Assembly (NCBI GenBank): GCA_964545715.1
Contig: CAZJHX010000195.1
Location: 1 to 18,245, forward strand
Reading direction: 5' to 3'
DNA length: 18,245 nucleotides
DNA from: CAZJHX01 sp964545715
GTDB lineage: Bacteria > Myxococcota_A > UBA9042 > GCA-2863065
The first letter of the stretch is position 1, and every line of letters begins with the position of its first letter. The position numbers and the translations under genes were made by a program. The notes under the pieces were generated by a model. That model made no database searches and had not been told where the DNA came from. It worked only from the letters and a program-made list of their open reading frames with translations. Below are positions 6,032 to 14,845 of this stretch, piece after piece.

Positions 6032-8511
6032 TCAAAGAGGGCATGGCGCCGCGCGCTAAAGTCGGTGGCAAGGGCGCGCAGCTCATGGCGCTGCGCGAGC
6101 TGGGCATGCCGGTGCCCGAGTTTTTCGTGATCCCCGTGGGCGCCGATGTCGACAGAGACACCCTGGTTTCGGCCCGTCGAACGCTGTGCAGCGAGCCGGT
6201 GGCCGTACGCTCCTCCGCCGTGGCCGAGGACGCCAGCACCACCAGCTTTGCCGGCCAGTTTGACACCGTGCTGTGCGTCGAGACCGACGACGCGCTGATA
6301 CAGGCCGTCGAAACCTGCAAGCTGTCGATGAACTCCGATCGGGTGCGCGCGTATTGCGAGCATCACGGCATCGACCCCACCGAAAACCGCATGGCCGTGG
6401 TCGTGCAGCGCATGTTTCCGTCGGCAGCGTCCGGCGTCATGTTCACGGCCGACCCCGCAGACGCTAAAAACGGCGACGTGCTGGTCAGCGCCGGTTGGGG
6501 GCTGGGCGAGGGTGTCGTCGCCGGACACGCGGACACGGACACGTACCGGGTCAACGGCGAGGCGGTGGACGCCGAGGTCGTGGACAAGGCGCAGATGGTG
6601 GACCGCGACACAGACGGCGGCACCGCGATCCTGCCGGTGCCCGCGGAAAAGCGGTCACAGCGCTGCCTCACCGACGCCCAGGCGCGCACGCTTGCCGGCA
6701 TGGGCCGAAAGCTGGAGTCTCACTTCGGCCTGCCCCAGGACATCGAGTGGGCCGTGGACGGCGCGGGCGAGATCGCGCTGCTGCAGACCCGCCCGCTCAC
6801 CGGCATCGGGCCCCGCACAGGCCGGGTCTACACCTGGGACAACTCCAACATCATCGAGTCCTACTCGGGGATCACGACGCCGCTGACCTACAGCTTCGCG
6901 CGCGCCGCCTACGAGACGGTCTATCGCCAGTTCTGCGAGGTCATGGGCGTCAGCGACGAGCTCATCGACGAAAACGACGCCACGTTCAAGTCGATGATCG
7001 GCCTCATCCGCGGCCGCATCTACTATCGGCTGGACTCCTGGTACCAGTGCGTGGCCCTGCTCCCGGGCGCCAAATACAACAAGCGCTTCATGGAGCAGAT
7101 GATGGGCGTCCGCAAAAAGGCGGACCTGGAAGAGGCCGAGGCACCCACATCGGGCGGCGTCGGCAAGCTGCGCATCTTCTACCTGGTGTGGCGGCTGGTG
7201 AAAGCGCTGATGACGCTGGGCAAGCGCACCGAGCGCTTCAAGGCGCTGTTCAAGGAGGCGTACGAGCAATACCACCCGCAGGATCTGGAGGCGACGCCGC
7301 CCACCGAGTTGGTGCGCGCCTATCGCGACCTGCAGCGCCGGCTGCTGCTCAACTGGAAAGCCCCGATCATCAACGACTTCTACGCGATGATCTTCTTCGG
7401 CGTGCTCAAGGGCATGGCCGACGAGCGCCACAACGATCTGCTGTGCGGCGAGCCGGGCATGGAGTCCACGCTGCCCACGCGGCACGCGATGGAGATGGCG
7501 GCCGAGATCCGGAAAAGCGCCGCATTGACAGCCCTCTTTGAGCAGCACGACGACACGGGCGTGCTGGCTCGCGTAGCCGAGCATCCGGCGCTGAACACCT
7601 GGCTGACCACGTATTTGGACCGCTTCGGCGACCGCTGCATGGAAGAGCTGAAGCTGGAGACCCGCTCGCTGCGCGACGACCCCGGGTTTGTGATCGCCAC
7701 GCTGCGCAACTTCGTGGCCCGGCCCGACCTCACGGTCGAGTCGATGGAGGCGCGCGAGCAGCGTGTGCGCAAAGCCGCCGAGGCCGAGGTCAACGTCCCG
7801 TGGAAGAAGCGCTGGCTGTTCAACTGGGTGCTGCGCCGCGCCCGCCGGCACGTCAAAGAGCGCGAGAACCTGCGCTTTGCCCGCACGCGCGTCTTCGGCC
7901 TGGTGCGACGCATCTTCCGCGCCCTGGGCAGCCACTTCGTGCGCGCCGGCCTGCTGGACCGCGCCGACGACGTGTTCTACCTGGAGGTGGACGAGGTCCT
8001 GGGCATCGTAGAGGGCACCACCAGCGGCATCGACGCGCGCGCCACGGTGCCGGTGCGCAAGACCGAGTTCGCCCGCTATCGCAAGCTGCCCGCGCCCGCC
8101 GATCGCTTTGAGACCCGCGGGGGGGTCCACCTGGGCAACACGTTTGCGGGCGACGAGGAGATCGTCATCCCCGAGGGCGACGTCCTCACCGGCCTGGGCT
8201 GCGCACCGGGCGTCGTACGCAACACGGCGCGCGTCATTCACTCGCCCAAAGACGACATCAACCTGGACGGCCAGGTCATGGTCTGCGAGCGCACCGATCC
8301 CGGCTGGGTCCCGCTGTTTCCGACGTGCGGCGGGCTTTTGGTCGAGCGAGGCAGCGCGCTGTCCCACTCGGCGATCGTCGCGCGCGAGTTCGGCATCCCC
8401 ACCGTGGTCGGCATCGCCGGGCTGCTGGAGCGCATCGAGGACGAGCAGTGGGTCGAGCTGGACGGCAAGGCGGGCACAGTTCGCCTGGATGTCGAAGGTC
8501 CCGCAGACTGA
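6022..8511 (+). CDS. PEP-synthase/rifampicin-phosphotransferase-like phosphohistidine enzyme
   Basis: The 829-residue protein has an N-terminal PPDK_N ATP-grasp domain (about 1-260): GGKGAQL at 15-21, VAVRSSAVAED around R63, SFAGQFDT near 75-82, GVMFTADP, and LLQTRPLTG near 254-261. A long helical middle region (about 270-690) follows. The C-terminal PEP-utiliser swivelling domain (about 715-820) has the phosphorylated histidine H782 in ERGSALSHSAIVAREFGIP. The TIM barrel that binds PEP/pyruvate in PpsA and PPDK is absent. The order and length are those of rifampicin phosphotransferase, where the middle region binds the acceptor. The enzyme therefore probably uses ATP to phosphorylate a small or lipid-like molecule via phosphohistidine; the acceptor is unknown. 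It overlaps the UbiA-like gene by ten bases and is two bases from the BtaA-like gene, suggesting a biosynthetic rather than a resistance role. Confidence 0.85.
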   Translation: MELIKEGMAPRAKVGGKGAQLMALRELGMPVPEFFVIPVGADVDRDTLVSARRTLCSEPVAVRSSAVAEDASTTSFAGQFDTVLCVETDDALIQAVETCKLSMNSDRVRAYCEHHGIDPTENRMAVVVQRMFPSAASGVMFTADPADAKNGDVLVSAGWGLGEGVVAGHADTDTYRVNGEAVDAEVVDKAQMVDRDTDGGTAILPVPAEKRSQRCLTDAQARTLAGMGRKLESHFGLPQDIEWAVDGAGEIALLQTRPLTGIGPRTGRVYTWDNSNIIESYSGITTPLTYSFARAAYETVYRQFCEVMGVSDELIDENDATFKSMIGLIRGRIYYRLDSWYQCVALLPGAKYNKRFMEQMMGVRKKADLEEAEAPTSGGVGKLRIFYLVWRLVKALMTLGKRTERFKALFKEAYEQYHPQDLEATPPTELVRAYRDLQRRLLLNWKAPIINDFYAMIFFGVLKGMADERHNDLLCGEPGMESTLPTRHAMEMAAEIRKSAALTALFEQHDDTGVLARVAEHPALNTWLTTYLDRFGDRCMEELKLETRSLRDDPGFVIATLRNFVARPDLTVESMEAREQRVRKAAEAEVNVPWKKRWLFNWVLRRARRHVKERENLRFARTRVFGLVRRIFRALGSHFVRAGLLDRADDVFYLEVDEVLGIVEGTTSGIDARATVPVRKTEFARYRKLPAPADRFETRGGVHLGNTFAGDEEIVIPEGDVLTGLGCAPGVVRNTARVIHSPKDDINLDGQVMVCERTDPGWVPLFPTCGGLLVERGSALSHSAIVAREFGIPTVVGIAGLLERIEDEQWVELDGKAGTVRLDVEGPAD

Positions 8512-8513
8512 CA

Positions 8514-9584
8514 GTGCCGTACGATCCCCCGCTTTTGTACGCGCGACTGTGGGAGGACGACGCGGTCTTGCGCGCGGGCCTGGCGCTGACGCCGACCGAC
8601 GACGTGCTCAGCATCGCGGCGGCCGGCGACAACAGCCTCACACTGCTGCTGGACGACCCGCGCAGCGTCACCATGTTGGACCGCAACACCACGCAGCTGG
8701 CCCTGTGCCACCTCAAGATCGCCTGCATCCGCCACCTGGAGCCGGCGCAGGCTCGCGGCTTTCTGGGCATTGAGCCCGCGACCGACCGCCTGAAGACCTA
8801 CGCCACGCTCAGACCACACCTGCCGCAGGCCGCACAGCAGACCTGGGACAACGCGCAGAGCGAGCTGGATTCCGGCGTGCTGGATACGGGCAAGTTCGAG
8901 CGCTATCTCACGCTCTTTCGCACGCGGCTGCTACCGTTCGTGCAGTGGCCCAGCACCGTGCAAAAGATGGCCGCCCTGGCGGACCTGCCGGCTCAGCGCG
9001 AGCTGTATGACCGCGCCTGGAACACCTGGCGGTGGCGCACGCTCTTTCGGTTGTTTTTCAGCCGCTTCGTCATGGAGCGACGCGGCCGAGAGCGCGCGTT
9101 CTTCGACCAGGTGACCGAAAAGAGCATCGGCGACGTCTTTTTGGGCCGCGCCAAGAAGGCCCTGTGCGACCTGACGGTGGCCGATAATCCATACCTCTTG
9201 TACGCGATCACAGGACGCAACCTGGTGCCCGCATACCTGGACGACGAGCACTTCTTCACCATTCGGGAGCGTCTGGACCGCCTTCGTATCGTGGAGGACG
9301 ACCTCACGGGCCACCTGTCGTCGGTGGAGAAGGGCGCGTACACCGCCTACAACCTGTCGGACTGCTTTGAGTACATGCCGCGCGCCGACGCCAACGGCCT
9401 GCTTGCCGCCATCGCGGACAAGAGCAACGCGGGCGCACGCCTGGTCTACTGGAACCTGCTGGTGCCGCGCGACGGAGCCGAGCTGCCCGACAGACTTCAG
9501 GCCCGGTCGGAGCTGGAGACCAAGCTGCACGCCGGCGACCGCGCTTTCTTCTACGGCCGTCTGGTCATCGAACACGTTAGGTAG
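8514..9584 (+). CDS. BtaA-like (DUF3419) SAM-dependent 3-amino-3-carboxypropyl transferase
   Basis: The 356-residue protein is of the DUF3419/BtaA family. BtaA moves the 3-amino-3-carboxypropyl group of S-adenosylmethionine onto diacylglycerol, the first step of betaine-lipid (DGTS) synthesis. Seen here are a Rossmann-type SAM site, VLSIAAAGDN at 31-40 and acidic D56 in MLDRN, the family-typical middle block FFSRFVMERRGRERAFFDQV, and late motifs NLSDCFEYM and YWNLLVPR. GTG at 8514 is the start, two bases after the previous stop; the upstream GAAGG is rather far away. BtaB, the N-methyltransferase that would complete a betaine headgroup, is not encoded nearby. The acceptor could be the product of the UbiA-like and phosphotransferase-like enzymes; this is inference. 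The family assignment is good, the exact reaction open. Confidence 0.82.
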   Translation: MPYDPPLLYARLWEDDAVLRAGLALTPTDDVLSIAAAGDNSLTLLLDDPRSVTMLDRNTTQLALCHLKIACIRHLEPAQARGFLGIEPATDRLKTYATLRPHLPQAAQQTWDNAQSELDSGVLDTGKFERYLTLFRTRLLPFVQWPSTVQKMAALADLPAQRELYDRAWNTWRWRTLFRLFFSRFVMERRGRERAFFDQVTEKSIGDVFLGRAKKALCDLTVADNPYLLYAITGRNLVPAYLDDEHFFTIRERLDRLRIVEDDLTGHLSSVEKGAYTAYNLSDCFEYMPRADANGLLAAIADKSNAGARLVYWNLLVPRDGAELPDRLQARSELETKLHAGDRAFFYGRLVIEHVR

Positions 9585-9588
9585 GAGA
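9583..9588 (+). promoter_or_regulatory. Ribosome-binding site of the RND exporter gene
   Basis: AGGAGA lies eight bases before GTG 9597 and overlaps the stop codon of the BtaA-like gene. It is one of the few clear Shine-Dalgarno sequences in the window and fixes the exporter start. Confidence 0.7.
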
Positions 9589-9596
9589 ATCCACGC

Positions 9597-11849
9597 GTGC
9601 TCGAATCCTTCATCGCCCTGCTGATACGCAACCGCTGGCCGGCGCTGATCGCGCTGCTGATCGTCACCGGCATCATCGGATCGCAGGCCGTGAAGGTGGG
9701 CATCGACAACTCGGTGGACATCTGGTTTGTCGACGGGGACCCCGCGCTGGAGTCCTACAAGCGCTTTCAGGACACCTTCGGCAACGACGAGGTCGTCGCG
9801 GTGGCCGTGGTCGACGATCAGGGTATCTGGCGCGCCGAGACGCTCAACAAGCTGCACCAGCTGACGGCCGATCTCGAGAAGGTCGAGGGCGTCAAGCGCG
9901 TCTTCTCCGTGTCCAACGCGCGCCTGATCGAGTCGGACGGCGTCAATCTGGATATCCACGCCGCCATGGGCGGGCCGGTGGACGCGGCGGGCACCGAAAA
10001 GCTGAAGGCGGCCGTGGAGAGCGATCCGGTCCTGAACGACCGCTTCGTCACGGGCGACGACAAAGTGGCCCTGCTGTTTGCGCAGATGGCGGCCAACGAG
10101 GACATCGACGCGGTCCGCCCCGGCATTTTGGAGCGGGTCAACACCGTGCTGGACGGCTCGGGCTTGAAGCACCATGTGGCGGGCATCGGCGTCATCTTCA
10201 ACGCGCTGAACCTGATCTCCCAGCGCGAGGGCGCCATCTTCATGGTCGGCGCATTTCTGCTGATCTTCGCGCTGCTGTGGCCGCTGTTTCGCAACCTGGC
10301 GGCGGTGCTCGCGTCGATCGGCGCGGTCGCCTGCGCCTTGATCATGACGCGCGGCATCTACGGGTTCACCGGCCACGACGAGAATATGGTCACCATGACC
10401 TTGCCGGTGCTGGTGCTGATTTTGGGCATCGCCGACTGCATCCACATCTTCCGCTATCGCGCGGCTCGACCCGACGAAGACGCCGCCAAGGTGCTGGCCG
10501 CGATCACACAGCCGTGCTTGTTCACGACGCTGACCACCATGGTCGGCTTTGCCGCGCTGGCCACCAGTCGCATGGCGGTGGTGCGGGACCTCGGCATCTT
10601 CGCGTCGGTAGGTATCGGCCTGGCGTTTATCTCCTCGGTCATCATGGCGGCGTTCGTCATGGGCCGCCCGTCGTTCAAGCTCAAGCGCCCACCGGAGGCG
10701 GACGAGGGCGCCGCAGGCAGGCTGCTGGCGTGGACCGGGCGCTTCTCAGTGGCCAACAAAGAGGCTGTGCTGGGCGTCACCTGCCTGGTGATCCTGCTGG
10801 CCGGCTACGGCGTGTCCAAAGTGGAGGTCGACACCTACAGCCTCGGCTTTTTAGCGGCCGATCACGAGGTGCGGTTGGACAGCGATCACATGGAGTCGGC
10901 GGTCGGTCCGTTCACCCCGCTGGAGATCCTGGTGCGCGGTGACAGCACCGAGGCGCTGAGCGCTCAGCCGGCCATTCTGCGCGGCATCCACGCGTTCCAG
11001 AAAGCCCTGGTCGACGACCCTCAGGTACGCAACGTCTTCAGTCTGGCGGACATCACGGCGCGCCTGCATCAGGTCAACAGCGACGACCCGGCCACGGCCC
11101 CCTTCGAAGTGCCGGACAACGAGGCGATGGTCGCCGAGCACGTCGAGACGTATCGCTCCGACCCGGAGGGCCAGACCCTGCAGCTGGCGGACGCGGAGCT
11201 GCGCACGGCGCGCATTACAGCGTCGGTGCCGGTGCTCAGCGCCAAGGGCTATCGCGACCTGATCGAGCGCACGATGGGGCTGGCCAAAGAGCACCTGCCC
11301 GACAACGTGACCGTAGAGCCCAGCGGGTATCTGCCGCTGTACGTCAAGATGATGGACTACGTGGTGGAGTCCCAGGTCTTCAGCTTCGGCATCGCGTTTG
11401 TCGTCGTCTTTTTGCTGATCGGCCTGCTCTTCCGCTCGGTGCGGATGACGGCGCTGGCGGTGCTGCCGAACGTGCTGCCCGTCTTTGTCACGCTGGGGGT
11501 GATGGGCGTCGCCGGAGTCAATCTGGACGTGGCCACGGTCACGATTACATCCATCATCATCGGCATCGTCGTCGATGACACCATCCACTACCTGCACCGC
11601 TTCCGAGACGAGCTGCGCAACGCCGACGGGGACTTCATCGTGGCCAGCGACGCGACTGCGATCGGCTGCGGTCGGGCGATCGGCGCCACGACCACCATCT
11701 TCAGCCTGGGCTTTCTGATCCTGGCCTTTGCCAGCGTAAAAAGCATCGTGTACTTCGGGCTTCTGACGTCATTGGCGATGGTGGTCGCGCTGGTCGGCGA
11801 CCTGCTGATCCTGCCGGCCGTCCTCGTCGCCCTGAAGCCCCGCCTCTGA
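9597..11849 (+). CDS. RND superfamily (MMPL/HAE3-type) exporter
   Basis: The 750-residue inner-membrane protein has the duplicated RND layout. TM1 is at about 10-32, the first periplasmic domain at about 33-210, TM2-6 at about 212-365, then TM7 at about 393-412, the second periplasmic domain at about 413-590, and TM8-12 to the end. Acidic residues for proton relay lie in equivalent helices: D280 in LGIADCIHIF and D660-D661 in IVVDDTIHYLHRF. The size and layout match the COG1033/HAE3 group, whose characterised members such as HpnN move hopanoids or other lipids from the inner membrane. The cargo here is inferred to be the product of the three genes before it, with which it forms an operon. No membrane-fusion protein or outer-membrane channel gene is near. 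The GTG start follows a good AGGAGA. Confidence 0.92.
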   Translation: MLESFIALLIRNRWPALIALLIVTGIIGSQAVKVGIDNSVDIWFVDGDPALESYKRFQDTFGNDEVVAVAVVDDQGIWRAETLNKLHQLTADLEKVEGVKRVFSVSNARLIESDGVNLDIHAAMGGPVDAAGTEKLKAAVESDPVLNDRFVTGDDKVALLFAQMAANEDIDAVRPGILERVNTVLDGSGLKHHVAGIGVIFNALNLISQREGAIFMVGAFLLIFALLWPLFRNLAAVLASIGAVACALIMTRGIYGFTGHDENMVTMTLPVLVLILGIADCIHIFRYRAARPDEDAAKVLAAITQPCLFTTLTTMVGFAALATSRMAVVRDLGIFASVGIGLAFISSVIMAAFVMGRPSFKLKRPPEADEGAAGRLLAWTGRFSVANKEAVLGVTCLVILLAGYGVSKVEVDTYSLGFLAADHEVRLDSDHMESAVGPFTPLEILVRGDSTEALSAQPAILRGIHAFQKALVDDPQVRNVFSLADITARLHQVNSDDPATAPFEVPDNEAMVAEHVETYRSDPEGQTLQLADAELRTARITASVPVLSAKGYRDLIERTMGLAKEHLPDNVTVEPSGYLPLYVKMMDYVVESQVFSFGIAFVVVFLLIGLLFRSVRMTALAVLPNVLPVFVTLGVMGVAGVNLDVATVTITSIIIGIVVDDTIHYLHRFRDELRNADGDFIVASDATAIGCGRAIGATTTIFSLGFLILAFASVKSIVYFGLLTSLAMVVALVGDLLILPAVLVALKPRL

Positions 11850-11867
11850 CCGCCCACGTTTCTCCCG

Positions 11868-11893
11868 AGGCCACCCGCCTCGCCGTGTGGCCT
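11868..11893 (+). terminator. Inverted repeat behind the exporter gene, possible weak terminator
   Basis: AGGCCAC (11868-11874) pairs with GTGGCCT (11887-11893) over seven bases with a 12-base loop, followed by TTGTG rather than a T run. It lies between the exporter and the DUF2194-like gene and could separate the two units. Without a U tract an intrinsic terminator is uncertain; it may instead be an operator or chance. Confidence 0.3.
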
Positions 11894-11925
11894 TTGTGAG
11901 AAATGCGGGATATGGTACCGCCATC

Positions 11926-14451
11926 ATGAGAATCAACACCTGCGTCCTGGGACTGATCGCGACACTGCTCGCCAGCCCGTCGGCCGACGCCCGCGGGCCG
12001 ATCGAGCTCGAGTACGTCCGGCCGGCCGTCAAAGTTCTCGGCCTCTTTGACTCCACCGACACCTCCAAGCGCCACAAAGCCGAGATTCTGGAGAAACGAG
12101 TCCGCGGCAGCCTGCGCGCCATCAAGCTGGGGCTGGACGTCCGCGACGTCAACGAGGCGCTGCCCAGCGAGACCGAGATGGCGCAATATCGCGGCATCGT
12201 TACGGCGTTCAGCGACGAGGGCATGCCCAACCCGCACATCTACTTGCGCTGGCTTCACCAGCAACTGCTGGCCGGCCGCCGCGTGGTCGTTCTGGATAAC
12301 CTCGGCGCCTATAAGGACAACCAGACCGAGAAGTGGGTCGAGTGGTCCCAGATCAACGCCGTGTTCCACCTGCTGGGCGTGGCGTACGACGCCAAGTGGA
12401 CCGACAAGGTCGAGCTGCTGAAGATCGCCGAGCAGAACGCCGACATCTTCAAGGGCGGCAAGGCGCCCGACCCGGCCAACACCAGGCACTACTACCGCTT
12501 CCGCCCGATCGGCGACATCGACGCGCATCTGGTGATCGACCGCACCGACCTGGAGCAGGGGCAGTCGGCGGTCGTCTTCACGTCGGAGCGCGGCGGTATG
12601 GCGTTGACCCGCTACTACGAGTCCGATTCGGGCGCTGAGCACCTGAAGCTGCGGCCTTTTCTAACCAAGGCGCTGTACCCGCAGGGGACGCACAGCTCGC
12701 GCGTGCTGTTTCTGGTCGATCCCGACACGGGCGCCGGACACAGCATGGAGACCAACCTGTACTGGATCGTGCGGTATTCGCGACTGCAGGCGGACTTCAT
12801 GCACATGCGTGACCTCGCCGCGCTGCGCCGCCTCGACCTGCGCCGCTACGGCACCGTCGTGCTGGCGTCGTACGACAACGGGCTGATCGACGAGACCGCG
12901 CCGATCATCCGCGGCATCGAGCGCTGGGTCCACGAGGACGGCGGCGGGTTGGTGGCCCTGTTCCCCGTGCGGGTCCCCGGCTGGGACAAGCTCTTCGGCA
13001 TCAAGAAATTTCGCGAGTCCACCACCCTGGTGAAAGGCATCCGCTACGCGGGGGGCTTCTTCCCCGGCGTTGAGGGCCTGCACGTGCGCGGCACGGGCTA
13101 CGGCGGCGACGAGGGCGTGGAGGTCAACAACACAACCATCACCGACGACGCGGTCGTGCTGGCCGGCGCCGTTGTGGAGGGAGAGCCCACAAAGCTGGGC
13201 CAGCCCGTGCTCTGGAAGCGCACCCACGGCAAGGGCCGCACCTTCTACCGCAACGACGCGGTCTACACCGGCAAGGTGTGGCGAGGCAGCGTGCTGCAGA
13301 CCGTGCTGCAGTCCATGCGCGTGGGCGTGGCGCCCATCATCAACGCGCTGGTCTACTATATAGACGACTGCCCACAGCCGATGTGGAGCGTGTCCAAATC
13401 CCCCATCAAAGAAGAGTTCAACCTGACCGACACCGACTTCTACAAGAAGGTCTGGTGGCCGGACCTGATGGCGATGGCACGGCGGTTCAGCCTGCGCATG
13501 ACGTTTGTCTTGATCTTCAGCTACGACGACGCGGTCGCGGACAAGGGCGACCCGCAGGCGCGCGACGGCAAGGGCAAGGGCTTCAGCGCGGAGCCGTTCT
13601 ACGCCGCTGCAGCCAAGGGCGTTCCGTTGTGGATGGCGCGCGAGGCGATCCGGCTCGGCCATGAGGTGGGGCTGCACGGCTACAACCACCAGTCGCTCAT
13701 CAAGGGCGGGCGCAGTGACGGCACAACCGCCGGCTGGATGCGTCGCGAGCCGATGATCAAGGCGCTGAAGCTGGCGCGCCGCGAGTGGCAGAACATCTTT
13801 GGGCCGGGGCACGCGCCTTTCACCTACATCGCGCCCAACAACTACATCCACCGCGCCGGCAAAGAGGCCGTCCGCGAGGCGTTCCCTGAGATCCGTGTCA
13901 TGAGCGCCCAGTACCTCAATGAGGACGACATCGAGGGCCAGGAGTTCGACGTCGACCCCGACGTGGCGCACTTCATGGACCTGCCCCGCGTCTCCAGCGA
14001 GTTCTTCACCGGCGCGCACAACAACGTCCCCATGCTGGACGGGGTGATGTTGGTCGGCGCCTGGACCCACTTCGTGCATCCGGACGACGTCTACGACGAC
14101 GAGCGCAACGGCCCGACCCGCAGCTGGAAGGGGCTGAAGGCGTCCTCGATCAAGATGCTCAAGCACATGCGCAAGAGCTATCCGTGGATGCGCAGCCTCA
14201 CCGCGCGTGACGCTCACGGCGAGCTGGTCGGCTTTCGCAGCGGCAACTTCAGCTACGAGTACGACGATAAGCAGATCCGGGTGAACCTGGGTGACCGCTC
14301 CAAGCGTGCCAGCCAGTTCGTGATTCATACCGACCCGGGCGTCAAAGTCACCGGCGTGGACCGCGGTCGGCTGATCGGCTCCTACCCCGACCTGGGCTAT
14401 TACTATGTCGAGGGGCGCGGGCCGATCACCACGGTGCACCTGTCCGAGTAG
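11926..14451 (+). CDS. Secreted DUF2194-like polysaccharide deacetylase-fold protein
   Basis: The protein has 841 residues. A Sec signal peptide (MRINTCVLGLIATLLASPSADA, cleavage near residue 22) sends it to the periplasm. The N-terminal 450 residues have two Rossmann-like, GATase1-like stretches (LQQ-type helix then GRRVVVLDNLGAY near 118-130, and YGTVVLASYDNG to GGGLVALFPV near 308-350). The middle carries CE4/NodB deacetylase hallmarks: D480-D481 in VYYIDDCPQP, H584-G-Y-N-H588 in EVGLHGYNHQ, and YIAPNNYIHRAG near 634. The C-terminus is a beta-rich domain. It probably removes acetyl groups from an extracellular amino sugar polymer; the substrate is unknown. The start at 11926 is chosen for the signal peptide; a GTG-initiated extension to 11887 would bury it. 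A three-base gap joins it to the next gene. The family name is recalled from pattern; the motifs are seen. Confidence 0.78.
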   Translation: MRINTCVLGLIATLLASPSADARGPIELEYVRPAVKVLGLFDSTDTSKRHKAEILEKRVRGSLRAIKLGLDVRDVNEALPSETEMAQYRGIVTAFSDEGMPNPHIYLRWLHQQLLAGRRVVVLDNLGAYKDNQTEKWVEWSQINAVFHLLGVAYDAKWTDKVELLKIAEQNADIFKGGKAPDPANTRHYYRFRPIGDIDAHLVIDRTDLEQGQSAVVFTSERGGMALTRYYESDSGAEHLKLRPFLTKALYPQGTHSSRVLFLVDPDTGAGHSMETNLYWIVRYSRLQADFMHMRDLAALRRLDLRRYGTVVLASYDNGLIDETAPIIRGIERWVHEDGGGLVALFPVRVPGWDKLFGIKKFRESTTLVKGIRYAGGFFPGVEGLHVRGTGYGGDEGVEVNNTTITDDAVVLAGAVVEGEPTKLGQPVLWKRTHGKGRTFYRNDAVYTGKVWRGSVLQTVLQSMRVGVAPIINALVYYIDDCPQPMWSVSKSPIKEEFNLTDTDFYKKVWWPDLMAMARRFSLRMTFVLIFSYDDAVADKGDPQARDGKGKGFSAEPFYAAAAKGVPLWMAREAIRLGHEVGLHGYNHQSLIKGGRSDGTTAGWMRREPMIKALKLARREWQNIFGPGHAPFTYIAPNNYIHRAGKEAVREAFPEIRVMSAQYLNEDDIEGQEFDVDPDVAHFMDLPRVSSEFFTGAHNNVPMLDGVMLVGAWTHFVHPDDVYDDERNGPTRSWKGLKASSIKMLKHMRKSYPWMRSLTARDAHGELVGFRSGNFSYEYDDKQIRVNLGDRSKRASQFVIHTDPGVKVTGVDRGRLIGSYPDLGYYYVEGRGPITTVHLSE

Positions 14452-14454
14452 CCG

Positions 14455-14769
14455 ATGGCCAGGGTAAAAACAGGCCCGTACGGCGAGCCGGTCTTCCCCA
14501 AAGCGGAGGAAGACCTGACCATGGACGGGTTCATCCGGTACAAGACCACCGAGCCGTTTGACGACATCGCGCGCTTCTACGAGAAGCAGTACGCCGACAC
14601 CAGGTTCATCCAAACCGTGCGCTCCGAAGAGAAGGGGTGGCCGGTCTTCTGCGCCGGCGTCGGGGCGCGAGCCAAGGATATCCAGTGGGCGGCCATCGTC
14701 GTAATGATCGACAGGCGCTCAATCAAGAAGCGCAAACAGGTCTGGCACATCCTCGTCACCGCCCGTTAG
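14455..14769 (+). CDS. Small hypothetical protein
   Basis: I do not recognise a named family. The 104-residue protein has no signal peptide or membrane helix and is mixed acidic/basic, with a Lys/Arg patch near the end (RRSIKKRKQ). Its pattern is a Pro segment EPVFPKAEEDL, a strand GFIRYKTTEPF, a helix DDIARFYEKQYADTRF, then strands (WAAIVVMID, QVWHILVTAR). It resembles the small beta-alpha-beta proteins common in myxobacteria that read YPGA, then a strand, then a helix with FY. It begins three bases after the DUF2194-like stop, so it is probably translated from the same message and may act with that protein. Confidence 0.65.
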   Translation: MARVKTGPYGEPVFPKAEEDLTMDGFIRYKTTEPFDDIARFYEKQYADTRFIQTVRSEEKGWPVFCAGVGARAKDIQWAAIVVMIDRRSIKKRKQVWHILVTAR

Positions 14770-14785
14770 CCCGCATTTCGGGTTA
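14767..14785 (+). other. Short inverted repeat at the end of the small gene
   Basis: TAGCCCG (14767-14773) and CGGGTTA (14779-14785) form a stem of seven pairs including one G-U, with loop CATTT, beginning at the stop codon. No T tract follows. It might protect or weakly terminate the message; the rest of the 76-base gap to the PilZ gene shows nothing clear. Confidence 0.25.
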
Positions 14786-14845
14786 GAACTAAAGTAACGC
14801 CGCTGCGACCCGATTTCCTTACTGGGTACAGAAAATCCGTCAAGG

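Noticed and set aside
6655..8367. Minus-strand frame of 570 codons inside the phosphohistidine enzyme gene
   Set aside because: It is opposite a gene with intact ATP-grasp and swivel motifs, and its own product is low-complexity (Arg, His, Gln, Ala) without domains.
12661..14613. Minus-strand frame of 650 codons opposite the DUF2194-like gene
   Set aside because: The plus strand carries a signal peptide and deacetylase motifs; the antisense product is Val/Ala/His-rich with none.
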